From Flammula alnicola (Eukaryota > Basidiomycota > Agaricomycetes > Agaricales > Strophariaceae): DNA of 64,000 bases. A program made the position numbers and the translations under genes. Of this stretch, positions 44,185-54,918 are shown piece after piece. The stretch spans positions 434,001-498,000 of the forward strand of contig JADNRV010000009.1 in assembly GCA_015499995.1 (NCBI GenBank). The letters run 5' to 3'. The first letter of the stretch is position 1. Each line of letters begins with the position of its first letter. The notes under the pieces are model-generated. The model did not search any database, was not told the origin of the DNA, and worked only from the letters and a program-made list of their open reading frames with translations.

Positions 44185-44980
44185 ATGGCCTCTCCGCACA
44201 ACATTATCGTGTTCGGCGAATCAGGAGCTGGGAAAAGCTCCATCGTCAACATGCTGGTTGGGTCAGACGTAGCGAAGATCTCCAGCCTGGCCACAGGATG
44301 TACTTTCGAGAGCAACCCCTACGATTTCAACATTGAAGATGTTTTGTTCAAGATACACGATACCGCCGGTCTAGATGAAGGTGAAGCAGGCAGAGTTCCG
44401 AAGATTGAAGCAATCGTGCAGCTATGGAAGCTCCTCAGAGATCTCAAGGACGGTGTCAGCCTTCTGATATTCTGCATGAGGGCCCCAAGAATGAAAGATT
44501 CCCCCAAGAACAACTGGAGTCTCTTCCACGATATCTTGTGCCAAAAGAAAGTACCCATCGTGATCGCTTATCACCGGGCTCGAAGGGGAAGAGGTGATGG
44601 ACGACTGGTGGGGGCGACGCGAGAACAAGGAAGCCTTTTAGAATTATGAGATGAAACCCTCCGGCTTCGCGTGCATCACGGCATTCAAGGGGAAGCTTAA
44701 GAATGGGACGTATATGCTGCAGGACGAGTACGACGAATCCAAGGGCAAGATGGAGAAATTGATCGTCAACCACCATTTAGAAAACCCATGGCGCATCAAT
44801 AAACTGGAGTGGTTCGAGGATATTTACGAGACCACATACAAGTCTAGGTGGTGCAAGACTATAGAGCATAAAACGAAGGTTGGAGAGGGGCGCAAGGCAG
44901 CACAGCGATTGGTTGATGAGTGCGGGATGTCTTCGGAGGAGGCAGATAGGCTGGGGAAGATGTTCGAAGAAGTGGGTTAG
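44185..44980 (+). pseudogene. Second HSR1/AIG1-like GTPase, broken
   Basis: Paralogue of the GTPase at 37670-38728. The start at 44185 leads directly to G1 'IIVFGESGAGKSSIVNMLVG', then 'FKIHDTAGLDEGEAGRVP' (G3), 'GVSLLIFCMRAPRMKD' and 'KKVPIVIA'. At about 44568 one extra T shifts the frame. The correct continuation is 'ITGLEGEEVMDDWWGRRENK' in the next frame, which reaches a TAG at 44639-44641 before 'NYEMKPSGFACITAFKGKL' resumes in that same frame. It ends 'EEADRLGKMFEEVG' at 44980. One frameshift plus one nonsense codon make real inactivation likelier here than in genes with a single homopolymer lesion. It lacks the Ser-rich N-terminus of its sister. Confidence 0.7.
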
Positions 44981-46262
44981 CGAGAGGGGGATTCGAGGAG
45001 TTAGTCATGAAGATGGTATGCATGTAACTTACCTACTACCTAGTAGTAGTAGTACATACTCGCTGAGCAACGGGAGCGCATGAGCATCTGAACCGTTTTC
45101 TTATAAACCGGGCCGGACAATAAGCGAAAGGCAGGCCGGATTATCGGCCGAGCCTGGACCGAAGGTTCTGGCCAAATACTTACTGAATATGAATCAGACT
45201 TGCTTTGTGGCAGTCACCTCCGCCTGTTCTTCACACGATTCCTTCTGCACAACGGGGTTTAACGTTTATGGCTGGATCGAAGCTCTTCCCAAATACTGAT
45301 TCTCGTCCGAGTGGCCGCGGTCGCTCCTGCATCCCTCAAGTATGTAACTCGTCAGTGGCGCACAAGTGGTGCAGATCGCCACAAATAGGTACGTATCCTA
45401 CTCTCCGGTCTGGAATTACTGTAGGCTGATGTACATACCCAAAAACGTTATTTTCAGGATAAGCATCAGGATCTCACATGGGGTACATATTTAGATGCAT
45501 GATAGAAGCCTGCCTTACTCACACTCCGACTGCGTGGTCTTTGGCCAAAGGACCGCCTATATTCTCCCTCCCGTAAGCTTCTTTATGGTCATGGTACTCT
45601 AAGCCGTATTTTGACTGATCATCAGTCTCATGTCTGGATCTGTCTATGTATGATGTCATTTCCGACGCGTAATCGACAAAAAAACTATCACAACTGTCAT
45701 TGAGATATATCGACTAATCGACTGACCCTCTTTCCAGGCTGCTCTACCAGCTTCTAGTATAATCCAGTTTCGGCATGGAGTCGAAGTGATCCGGAGGCCG
45801 CTCAAACATTGCGTGGAAGTTGGAACGGACATTGGATATATGGGTAGACAAAGCACCACACGCTACGTGCTCAATTGAAATTTCTGGTCATCCATTGCAT
45901 CATAGCGCTGGAGAATGAAGCCGAAGAATACAATGTGCGATGCTGTCTATATGAAGCTTACTTCCAACAGAGCCAACGACGATACTCCCGACCAGGTCCA
46001 TCCACTTTAACTCACTAGCCACCAGCCAGGTTCTAGCCCCTCAGTGACTGACAAATTTTCGCAGGCTACTCTTCGGGAATGATAACTGGACTTTTCCAAG
46101 TGGGTTGACTTGATAACGAACTTCCTCATTGGCACATGCATTTCTCGTCAATCCGAGGCGATGAAACCTTCTCGGAGGGCAGAGTGGGTGAGACGCGAGC
46201 ATTCGGTGGAGACAACAATGGGGGTGCTGATATTTCATATCTGATTAGGGCCTTTTTCTGAG
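44981..46262. other. Intergenic region
   Basis: No gene recognised. It probably contains an upstream exon of the following zinc-finger gene, because that gene's first visible exon begins after an acceptor-like CTGAG without its own ATG in frame. A short (TAG) run lies near 45040-45052. Confidence 0.35.
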
Positions 46263-47265
46263 GTGGATGCACCTACCTTGGGCTTCCCAGAGTCGTTTCA
46301 GAGAACTGCGCCTCTGGACGACCCAGAGACCATGTCGGATGGTACCTCGAGCTTAACACATCCTTCGCATGTGAATTCCCTAGTGTTTCCTCAGGAAGAG
46401 CCATACGAAGTAGAACGAAATACCTCTATGCCTCGGCGCGTCTCGCGTAGCAGCGTCATGCGTCTCGAGAACATCCTGAATGACGTTTCAATTAGCCATC
46501 AGCTCCAGCCTCGCTCAAGAAGCCTGGGTCGGTCACCTCTCCAGACGCCCTTGGACGTAGGGCATATAATTTTTTATCTTCAATATTCTTCTGATATGTG
46601 TACTTCTCCAGGTGCTTGAGTCGTCATCTCTCCCCGCCAGTGTCATTGGAAGAAGCCAATCTCCCGATGAAAGCACATTGAGAAAGAAAAAGGTCAAGAT
46701 GCACAAGTGTCCAGAATGTCAGAAATATTTTCCTCGGTAAGACCCATGCAATTAAACTCGCTCGTACGAATACCAGTTGATCAAACTTCGAATTTGTAGC
46801 CTAGCGGTCTGCGAACGCATATGAACATGCACACCAAAGAGAAGCGTGAGAAACCTGAGCTCTTCCGCCTGTTGAGAGATATTTCTGACATCCCTGATCT
46901 CTGTAGCATTTAGTTGCAGTTACCCAGGCTGCACACGGGCCTTCTCAGTCGTCTCCAATGCCAAGCGGCATATGCGCACCCATGGGGTGGGGGTTACTTC
47001 CGATGATGGCGAGAATGCCTCAGCTCTATATGTTGTGGGATTCGAAGTGCCAGTCGTGGTTTCACCACCAGACGCGGCAGACGCAACGAATCGAAGGGAA
47101 CCTGTCCGGTTAAGGTGGATACCTTCGGTGGCAGAAGGGAGGCGAGCTAGCACTGCAACATGCTCTCATACAGAGAGTGGTTTAGATCTTTCCAAGATAA
47201 GAGTGCTGGGTAGGTTTTCGCTCGACTCAGACACCGGAAAAGGAAAGATCGTCGGCGAGGGTTGA
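46263..47265 (+). CDS. C2H2 zinc-finger transcription factor, 5' end incomplete
   Basis: Probable nuclear regulator. First visible exon: 'LGFPESFQRTAPLDDPETM', Ser-rich, no in-frame ATG at its beginning. Next exon: 'VKMHKCPECQKYFPR'. A short exon 'GLRTHMNMHTKEK' follows, then 'PFSCSYPGCTRAFSVVSNAK' and 'RHMRTHG'. This is the classic fungal pair of fingers split by two introns. The acidic/Ser tail ends at 47265. The junction after 'YFPR' reads CGGTAAG; the family 'PRPSGL' would be restored if the run were GGG, so one G may be missing at 46736. Otherwise the second acceptor (CCTAG) gives 'PRGL'. DNA-binding role by family; targets unknown. Confidence 0.75.
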
Positions 47266-48049
47266 GAAATGTGCGTACTGTATCCTCCGACGCCTTGAAG
47301 GCTGGCTGGTGTCTTCTAGTGCGCTCCTCGTTTCTTTCCTCTGAAGTGAGCGCTAATCGCTCGGAAATTTTCAGGGCCTAGAAAAATGTTGAAGCTCGTA
47401 CATTGCTTCATATCTCATGTATATCTATGCATCCATGGACACAGGCAATTCGCTTGTTGTCCTATTCATCGGCTATATTTCTGAATTCTGGTGCTTCATT
47501 CTATTTTTTCATTTCCTGTAACAATAGCACTAAAGGGTTGTACAGAGTTAGAGAAGGAGACACGCTGCGGACACAATATATTATATATACACGCATACGG
47601 ACCAATATATACATGCATACGGATCGTATACCAATACATCGCATTATAATCCTTTAACTTCTCTTTAGTTCGGCATAGATGACGGTGGCGCCCCATTCAA
47701 AGACGTCATAAATTTAAAGTTTCGTCACTTGACGCAGGAAAGTCGCGGAGGTGCAGTTATTGTTTCTTTTCAGCCTAAGCGCTATTAAACCACACTGCTC
47801 TGGAATTAATAGGCACGGGCTCAGGAGTCACTAAATTATACATAAGTCATTGGTTCCGCTTCGCAGAGAAAATTTGACCTCGAAGTCATGGTTCTGCCAG
47901 GATGAATCAGAGTGCAGTGAATGTTTTTTCCATGCTGTAATTTTGGTGATGTCATCGCCTCCGGCCCGCCGTGGAGACATACGAGTCCTCTTCATACGAT
48001 CCAGCTCAGCATTATTTTAGTTATGTATAGGCTCGCGACCAGTCTGCTC
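47266..48049. other. Intergenic region
   Basis: AT-rich, with imperfect TATA/ATAC microsatellite-like sequence near 47575-47640 (two copies of GCATACGGA). No gene seen. Confidence 0.35.
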
Positions 48050-48950
48050 ACAAGCTAGAAAGACCAAAACGGAAAAGCGAGCTTGTGGCCGAAAGCGGAC
48101 TGGTCACGACCTCGGTTATGTAACTGGCCAACGGAACCGCAAGTCTCCGCAAGTTTCCGTTTGGCGAGGAAACAGTGACAACACGACGGCCAGATTTTCA
48201 TTTCTTCTTGATCCAACTTGAATGTTTGAACGGGTACTAGTACTGCCATGCATGGCCAACGGTCGTTCCGCATATTACGGCGGTCACCGATGCCGTCGTT
48301 CCTTCATCGGCGGCACCTCGGGCCTAGCTACAGGCGGCGTCTTCAACTGGGCTTACTTTCGACCTCGAGCTGTTGCGTGGTTTACGGCACTAACTGTGAA
48401 ATCGCTACGCCAAGGAACACCTGATGGGCTCTAAAAATCTCATTGCCTGTGGTAATTGAGGCTATTGAGCACACTTTCAGAAGTAGATGCTGTGGACCAC
48501 TTGTTCATGATCGTATTCACCATCGAACAGCGATATTGGCCTTTTGCAACTCATTTTCGCTTGCCTTAGATGCGCCAGCCTTGTGTCCAAATTATCTGGA
48601 AACTCTCCGACCCAACGACATATGTCACGAACAATCCTTTGATTTACCCTTTGAACCAAAGTACTGCGGATTCTGGATGCATAGCATGCCGATAATTCAA
48701 GCCAAGGCTGATATTCCACATGGAGCCGAAGAATGAAGGGTCTTCATCTCTGAAATGTAGCCACTTGTTTTCTAAATCTTGTTAGGAACTCAACTCCATC
48801 ACTAATCTGGATTTCTGTATATCGGGTCTACCATATACTGAAACGCGCAGCAGAGGAGGCGTTTTCAACCCGCTTGAATAACGTTGCACTCGTTATGCAA
48901 AAAAATGACACGGCCATGATGACCGCGACTTATGCTATCATAATCGTAGG

Positions 48951-48962
48951 TGTATAAAAGGT
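48951..48962 (+). promoter_or_regulatory. TATA box of Ser-rich gene copy 1
   Basis: GTGTATAAAAGG lies about 80 bp upstream of the start codon at 49040. The sister box CATATAAAAGG is at 51352-51362, about 75 bp before the second copy's start. Confidence 0.5.
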
Positions 48963-49039
48963 CTTCAGCTCTGCTCTAGGATTTTTATCTCAGGAAGTCC
49001 ATTCTCCCTTACGATCTCTTCCTCAAGAAACATAGCCAA

Positions 49040-50197
49040 ATGAAAATTTCCATCCTACTCGCATTCATTGCAACTGCTTCCACCCTCGGCGTCGATGCTA
49101 TAGCGGTTACTACGTAAGGCCTTCGTTATTCCTTTTTCATATGGAAATTACTGAAGATGATGTTCATCTTTAGAACTGCAGCGTCATCCAGTCCCAGCGA
49201 TTTCTCTTATAATTATACTGCCATAGTTAACGCCTCGTCTGCTGCTTATGCTCCAAACCGTACGGTGACTGGGTCGGAAAGCCTCCCGACCCTTACGGCT
49301 AATTCATCGTCGTCTGCCTATTTCCCGGGCTATACCGGTACTGTGTCGTCGTCGGTCGTCATTTCCCGAACTATACCATCGCCACAGCGTCCTTCAGCTC
49401 AGCCCACCAGTAAACTCGACTTCTGCCCACCCAAGTTCAGGTAAGTGCATTTGCTACCTGGTCGTCTTAGCGTCCATTCATCCCTCCAACCGAATATAGC
49501 TACCCATACAGTGACCTCCATCATCTTCTCCACGGTTTACCACACGGCTTACCATACAGTTTACCACTGTCGAGGAGCTTCAACAGCATTACATCGGCTC
49601 GACCCTCTGGACCAGTTTCGTCATTCTACCCAATTAGGTCGGCACTCCCTTCGTTGGTGCACTCATCGGGAACCCCATCATCAGTCTATGCAAGCAGCTC
49701 GGTAGTCCTCTCATCGTTGTATCCATCAGCAACCTTGTCGCAGTCTATGCAAGCAGCTCTGTATTGGCTTCGTCGGCACACCCGATATCGGCAATCCCAT
49801 CATCAGTCTATCCAAGCACCTCGGTAGTCCTCTCATCGGTGTACCCATCAGGAACACTATCATCGAGCTACCTCAGCAGCTCGGTAGTCCCGTCATCAGT
49901 CTACGCAAGCAGCTCTGTCGTCCTCTCATCGTGCCCATCGGAACCCGTCATCAGTGTACCCAAGCAGCTCGGTAGTCCTCTCATCTGTGCAGCCATCGGG
50001 AACCCCATCAGCAGTGTACCCAAGCAGCTCGGTAGTCCTGCCATCAGTGTACCCGTCCGGAACCCTGCCGTCGGCTACCCAAGCAGCTCGGTATCCCCCT
50101 CCTCAGCATTCCCCTCCGGGTCCAGTTCATCAGCCCACCCGATCAGCGCAGCATCTTCCCAACTGTCACAGCATCTGCTTCCGCTTCCTCTTTATAA
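49040..50197 (+). CDS. Secreted Ser-rich repeat protein, copy 1
   Basis: The start at 49040 opens a signal peptide ('MKISILLAFIATASTLGVDA'). A GTAAGG...TTTAG intron follows, then a Ser/Ala/Tyr-rich exon ('YNYTAIVNASSAAYAPN', several N-glycosylation sites) and an exon with 'TVYHTAYHTVYHCRGAS'. From about 49600 a tandem repeat of roughly 70 bp encodes units like 'PSSVYPSSSVVLSSVYPSGT'. The end is 'PTVTASASASSL', with stop at 50197. The repeat region changes frame several times between 49600 and 50190, so no single frame spans it. Repeat-length slippage, decay or consensus errors are all possible. Likely a cell-wall or extracellular glycoprotein; function unknown. Confidence 0.5.
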
Positions 50198-51431
50198 GGC
50201 TCAGACATTTAGCTATCTCATCAGACAATCTCTGTAGTTTGGCTTTCGTTATTTTGACTCTTGATTGACAATGTTCGGACTGGACTTCTGTTCTTTGTCA
50301 TTAGTTTCAACTTCTGCTGCGTTTCTCATTTCGTATTAGTAACACGTCTAAGTATCCTTTCTCTCTGACCTAGGAGACGTGGTGAATAACGTCCAAATAT
50401 TCAGACAGGTAGTCCTGTCTTGGAATTGTGATTAGCTCTCGGAACATAGCTTAATAAAGTACTTACCTGGCGCCGCTGGAAGTGGACCCACTGTTTGGTG
50501 GTCCCGAAATAGTAGGTTTGTTTGAGCCAGGCGTCAACGACCTTCCGGCAAATTCCGCATCGACCCATCAGAGTGACCAGCTTGACAGAACGCAAAGACG
50601 AAACTTCCATCTCTGCTTGATCTAACTCAAACGGGGACTACTACGCATGGCCACTCAAGCTCAGGTACTCACCCACCTCGTACATATGACGGCCCAGTAT
50701 GACCGCTCCAGAGCTCGCTCCTTCTTTATCGGCGGCGGCACTTCGGCCCTCCTGGTGGTATTTTCAATCCGCAGCAACTTTGGTCGTAATTTACTGCGAT
50801 CACATAATCTGGTCGACTGGTCGATGCTGTGGTCTGCGAAGTCCTACCTACATGTTCCAAGGATTGCCTAAACATTTGTTCCAATGGGCTTTAAAAGGTC
50901 TTATTGCCTGGAATCCTCGGTTGCTCTCAGTTATATTCACTGTCGAAGAGCGACAATTTTGGCCTTTGTAATCCATTTTCGCCGAATGTCTGATCCATAT
51001 TCTTTGAAACTCCCCCTACAGAAAGCTTTCGCGAGGGTCCAATTTGCCCTTTGAAACAAAGTATGCGGATTATTGATGCATACCGATAATTCAAGCCATG
51101 GAGATCAACAAGGCTGATATTCCACATGCACTCGAAGAATGATTAGTGAAGGGTCATAGTCTTTACTTCTCTAAATCTTGCCAGAAGAACAACCCACCAT
51201 TAATGTGGATTTCCCTCTATCGGGTCTGCCATACACCGAAATGCCCACAGACAAGGCGTTTTCAGCCCGCTTGAATAATGTTGCACTCGTAATACTACGA
51301 ATGAGACGGCGATGATGACCGCGACTTATGCTATCATATGGAGTCGTAGGCATATAAAAGGCTTTCAGATCTGTTTATCTCAGGACATCCAATCCTCCCT
51401 TACGTTTTCATCCTCAAGACACATGGCCAAA

Positions 51432-52361
51432 ATGCACATCTCTCCCTAGTCGCGTTCGTTGCAACTGTTTTCATCACCGGCATCGATGCTGTAGCGGTCA
51501 CTACGTGGGGCTTTCGTCATCACTTTTTGTAGTGCAAAATACTGAGATGATTTCTTTTAGAAGTTTAGCATCATCCAGTTCCAGCAATTACTCTTATACA
51601 GCTATAGCATCGTCCGCTGCTTACTCTGTAAACGGTACCCTGACTGCATCGACAAGCTTCCCGACCTATACGGCTAACGCATCGTCGTCTACCTACTTGT
51701 CAAACCATACCTTTATTCCATCGTCGTCGGTCGGTTCCAGCTACTTCCTGAACTTCACCGCTACGGCATCCTTCACCACGGCTTATCGGTAAACTCGAGT
51801 TCTGCCAATCCAAGCTCAGGTTAGTACATTTGCAACCTGATTATCTCTGGCGTCCATTCATCACTCCGACCGAATACAGCTATATATACAGTCACGCCAC
51901 TGTTTGGAAAACCCACACGGTCTATCATTGTAAAGGAGCTTCAGCTGCACCATCGGCATCGGCCTACCCAAGCAGCTCGATATTGCCTTCGTTCGAATAC
52001 CCGTCGGGGCCCCTGTCATCGGCCACGCATGCAGCGCAATATTCCTTCATCAGTTATCCAAGCAGCTGGCGTTCCCTTCGTCAGACTATCCAAGCGGCTC
52101 GGTATTCCCTTCGTCTGCGCACCCGTCGGGAGCCTTGTCATCGGCCTATGCGTGCGGCCAGTATTCCCTTCATCAGCCTATCAAGCACTCCTATTCCCTA
52201 CGTCAGTGCACCATCGGGGCCTCTGTCATCTGCCTTCCAAGCAGCTTTTATTCCCTTCCTCGGCGTTCCCATCCGGAACCGCTTCGTCAGACCCCTCGAG
52301 CAGCTCCGACGTTTTCTCAGCCGTCACAGCAACACAATCCGCTTCTGCTTCCTCTTTTTAA
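51432..52361 (+). pseudogene. Secreted Ser-rich repeat protein, copy 2, degenerate
   Basis: Tandem paralogue of 49040-50197. The signal-peptide exon starts at 51432 ('MHIS') but loses one base in codon 5, giving a TAG. In the neighbouring frame it continues 'LVAFVATVFITGIDAVAV'. The splice donor has drifted from GTAAGG to GTGGGG. Downstream, 'SNYSYTAIASSAAYSVNGTL', 'TVYHCKGASAAPSASAYPSS' and the end 'SSSSDVFSAVTATQSASASS' (stop 52361) are recognisable, in shifting frames. It is more decayed than copy 1. Confidence 0.5.
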
Positions 52362-52977
52362 AGCCCGAAAATTCCTCTACCATCTACGCAGACAAGTCCA
52401 GTACTTTGGCTGGGCTTACACTATTTCTTCTTCCTCCCACATTTCTTTCGTTATTGTGATCCTTCAAGTTGATCTCGACGAGTGATACAGACTGCACTTT
52501 TTGTTATTACTAGCAAATTTTAATTTCAACCTCGTCATGCATCTCTTACTTCGTATTCATACGTCTATGCCTTTCTCTCCGCCCGAGGAGTCTACTAGGA
52601 GACATACAACTTGTGTACTACAAGTGTCAAGGATGTAGATGTTTTTGAAATTATGACTCCAAGCCAACTCTTAGCTGTCGGGAAAGGCACCTACTGAAGT
52701 AGGAAAATGCTTCGTGAGAAATATCAAAAGACGTGTAATAAATGCACTGTCCTCGGATTGGTTAAATAAGATCATTCAAACCCTTCCCGTACCCAGACGA
52801 CAATAGCGGGTCGCCTTGTGATTTGTGCCAGTGGAAGTTTTGGAACGGCCGTCGGCGAAAGCGGTGGCATTGAGATGGTGTTTGAATCAGACGGTTCTGG
52901 TATTCCGGCAAAGTCCGTATCGAGTCAGCGATAAGATTTTCTGATCAACATCCACGTCTATCTGCTTTCAACTATAA
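52362..52977. promoter_or_regulatory. Intergenic region upstream of TyrRS
   Basis: No gene seen. Contains the 3' flank of the Ser-rich copy and the TyrRS promoter; no clear TATA box close to the start, as is common for housekeeping genes. Confidence 0.3.
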
Positions 52978-54601
52978 CATGACGACCCCCGAAGAAAAGT
53001 ACGAACTTATTACCCGGCGTCTGGATGAAGTGCTTGGTAAAGATGCTATCAAAGCCATTCTTGCGGAAGGACGGCAACCGAAATGCTACTGGGGCACGTA
53101 CAATTCAAGAATCTAAATCTTCAACGACTCTAAGCCTTCATATACAGGAACTGCCCCAACAGGAAGACGTGCGCAATGTCCACCTTCTTCGTGAAAAAGA
53201 AAAAAGTCCTAAACAACGTCTAGCGCACATTGGATATTACGTTCCATTGACGAAAATCGCTGATTTCTTGCGAGCGGGAGTCCATGTACGTGTCTGCCGA
53301 TATCTTGGTGCATTTTCGGAGTATTCATGGATCGACAGGTCACCGTTCTGCTGGCAGGTATGCTCTATGTGACCGACATGTCTTGCTTCTGACATCTGAA
53401 CCCATTACAACCAGATGTCCATGCATTCCTCGACAACCTCAAGGCACCGCTGGAGCTCGTAGCTTACCGAACAAAATACTATGAGTTCCTGCTGACAGCT
53501 GTCCTCAAGTCGCTCGGAATTCCAACCTCTTCGCTGCGCTTCATCGAAGGATCGTCGTACCAGCTCACACGGGAATATACCATGGACAACTACAGACTTT
53601 GCGCGACAGTGACAGAGCACGATGCAAAAAAGGCAGGAGCCGAGGTCGTCAAGCAGATCGATAACGCACTTCTAAGTGGCCTCTTATACCCCGGCCTGCA
53701 AGCTCTCGATGAGCAATACCTGGATTGTGACTTCCAATTCGGTGGTGTCGATCAAGTGTGTGTTTATTTACTTTGAAAGATATTCGTTGACGGATCCTGC
53801 AGCGTAAAATCTTCACCTTCGCCGAACTCTACCTCCCCAAACTCGGGTACGCAAAACGTGCACATCTTATGAACGCGATGGTCCCCGGTCTGGCGGGCGG
53901 TAAAATGTCCGCGTCCGATCCCAACTCGAAAATCGACTTCCTTGACTCGCCAGAAGTTGTCCGCAAGAAGCTCAAGTCTGCATTTTGTGAGGAAGGCAAC
54001 ACCGAAGGAAATGGTGTCCTGGCATTCGTCGACGCCGTGCTCATCCCAATCAGTCAATTGCGCCTCGATCGAAAAGCTGGCGATACGCTGCTCGAGGAAG
54101 GATTGGGTGATCAACGACCGTTCATTGCCGACGATGCGCCTGAGGGGACGGTGTTCAGCGTGGAACGGGACGAGAAGTTTGGTGGATCGACGCATTACAA
54201 GTCATTTGCAGAAGTGAAGTTGGACTTTGAGAACAAGACTCTGCATCCCAAGGATTTGAAGACGTCTGTGGCAAATGGCATCATCCGCCTGCTAGAGCCC
54301 GTCCGGAAAGCTTTCGAGGAGAACGAGGAGTGGCAGAAAGTAACCGCATTGGCTTACCCTGATCCTAACGCTAAGCCGGCGAAGACAAAGAAGAAGGTTT
54401 GTCTGTCTCGGTCTCCTAGGAGCGAACTCGCCTGATCTCTTCCTACAGGAGAAAGTGTACCACCCACCCCCACCAGGAAAGGGCAAAAATGCGAAGTCAG
54501 CCTCTGAAGATGCTTCCGGATCCTCAGTAGCTGTAGGAGACGAAGTCGCACACGCAGCAGCTGAGCTTGCAAAGCAGCAGCCTGAATCCGCCGCGTCATA
54601 G
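52978..54601 (+). CDS. TYS1: Cytoplasmic tyrosyl-tRNA synthetase
   Basis: Class I aminoacyl-tRNA synthetase that charges tRNA-Tyr. The start at 52978 gives '[20 protein letters not shown]'. Joined exons show '[19 protein letters not shown]' (the HIGH-like motif is PHIG), '[20 protein letters not shown]', '[20 protein letters not shown]', '[19 protein letters not shown]' and '[14 protein letters not shown]', then the KMSKS-type loop '[20 protein letters not shown]'. The C-terminus is '[15 protein letters not shown]' plus an acidic/Ala-rich tail, stop at 54601. One exon is only 19 bp (GTCACCGTTCTGCTGGCAG at 53341-53359). The first intron (about 53093-53142) fits only with a GC donor (GCACGT). 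The frame is open throughout and the length of about 430 residues is normal. No eukaryotic EMAP-like extension is present. Confidence 0.93.
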
Positions 54602-54918
54602 CACATATCGCACAAGCAATCTAGATGGGGTGTATTTCTATGGATCGGCACTTTGAAGAAGTTAAATAATGATATCCGGCCTCCAGGTGCGTTGTAATCG
54701 TAAAGTAGAACCTGCAAATTAGATGGAAAAATGCGTAAAAATCTTGCGAATGAATCGAAAGACCGCAGTCTCTATTTATGCATCTATCATCAAGGGCGTC
54801 ATTATTATCATGCAGATCGTAAGCTACTAGAAGGGTTGAAAAACACAATGGGGGTTAGGTGTGGCGGATTGATACAGCGAAGATAGTCCAGGATCCAATT
54901 GAGTCTAAAATATCATGA

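Larger units (their letters stand above)
48050..52500 (+). repeat. Tandem segmental duplication (two ~2.3-kb units)
   Basis: Unit 1 (about 48050-50300) and unit 2 (about 50400-52500) share, in the same order: an upstream block (CAACGGTCG.. / CGGCGGCAC), GGGCT(C/T)TAAAA and CTCATTGCCTG-like segments, the string AATTCAAGCCA, a promoter block ending in GTATAAAAGG / CATATAAAAGG, a signal-peptide exon, a Ser-rich exon and a 'TVYHC' exon with repeats. Identity is patchy (many substitutions and indels), so the duplication is not recent. Confidence 0.7.

Noticed and set aside
47496..47696. AT-rich microsatellite as an origin or regulatory array
   Set aside because: Short imperfect ATAC/TATA runs only; nothing supports function.
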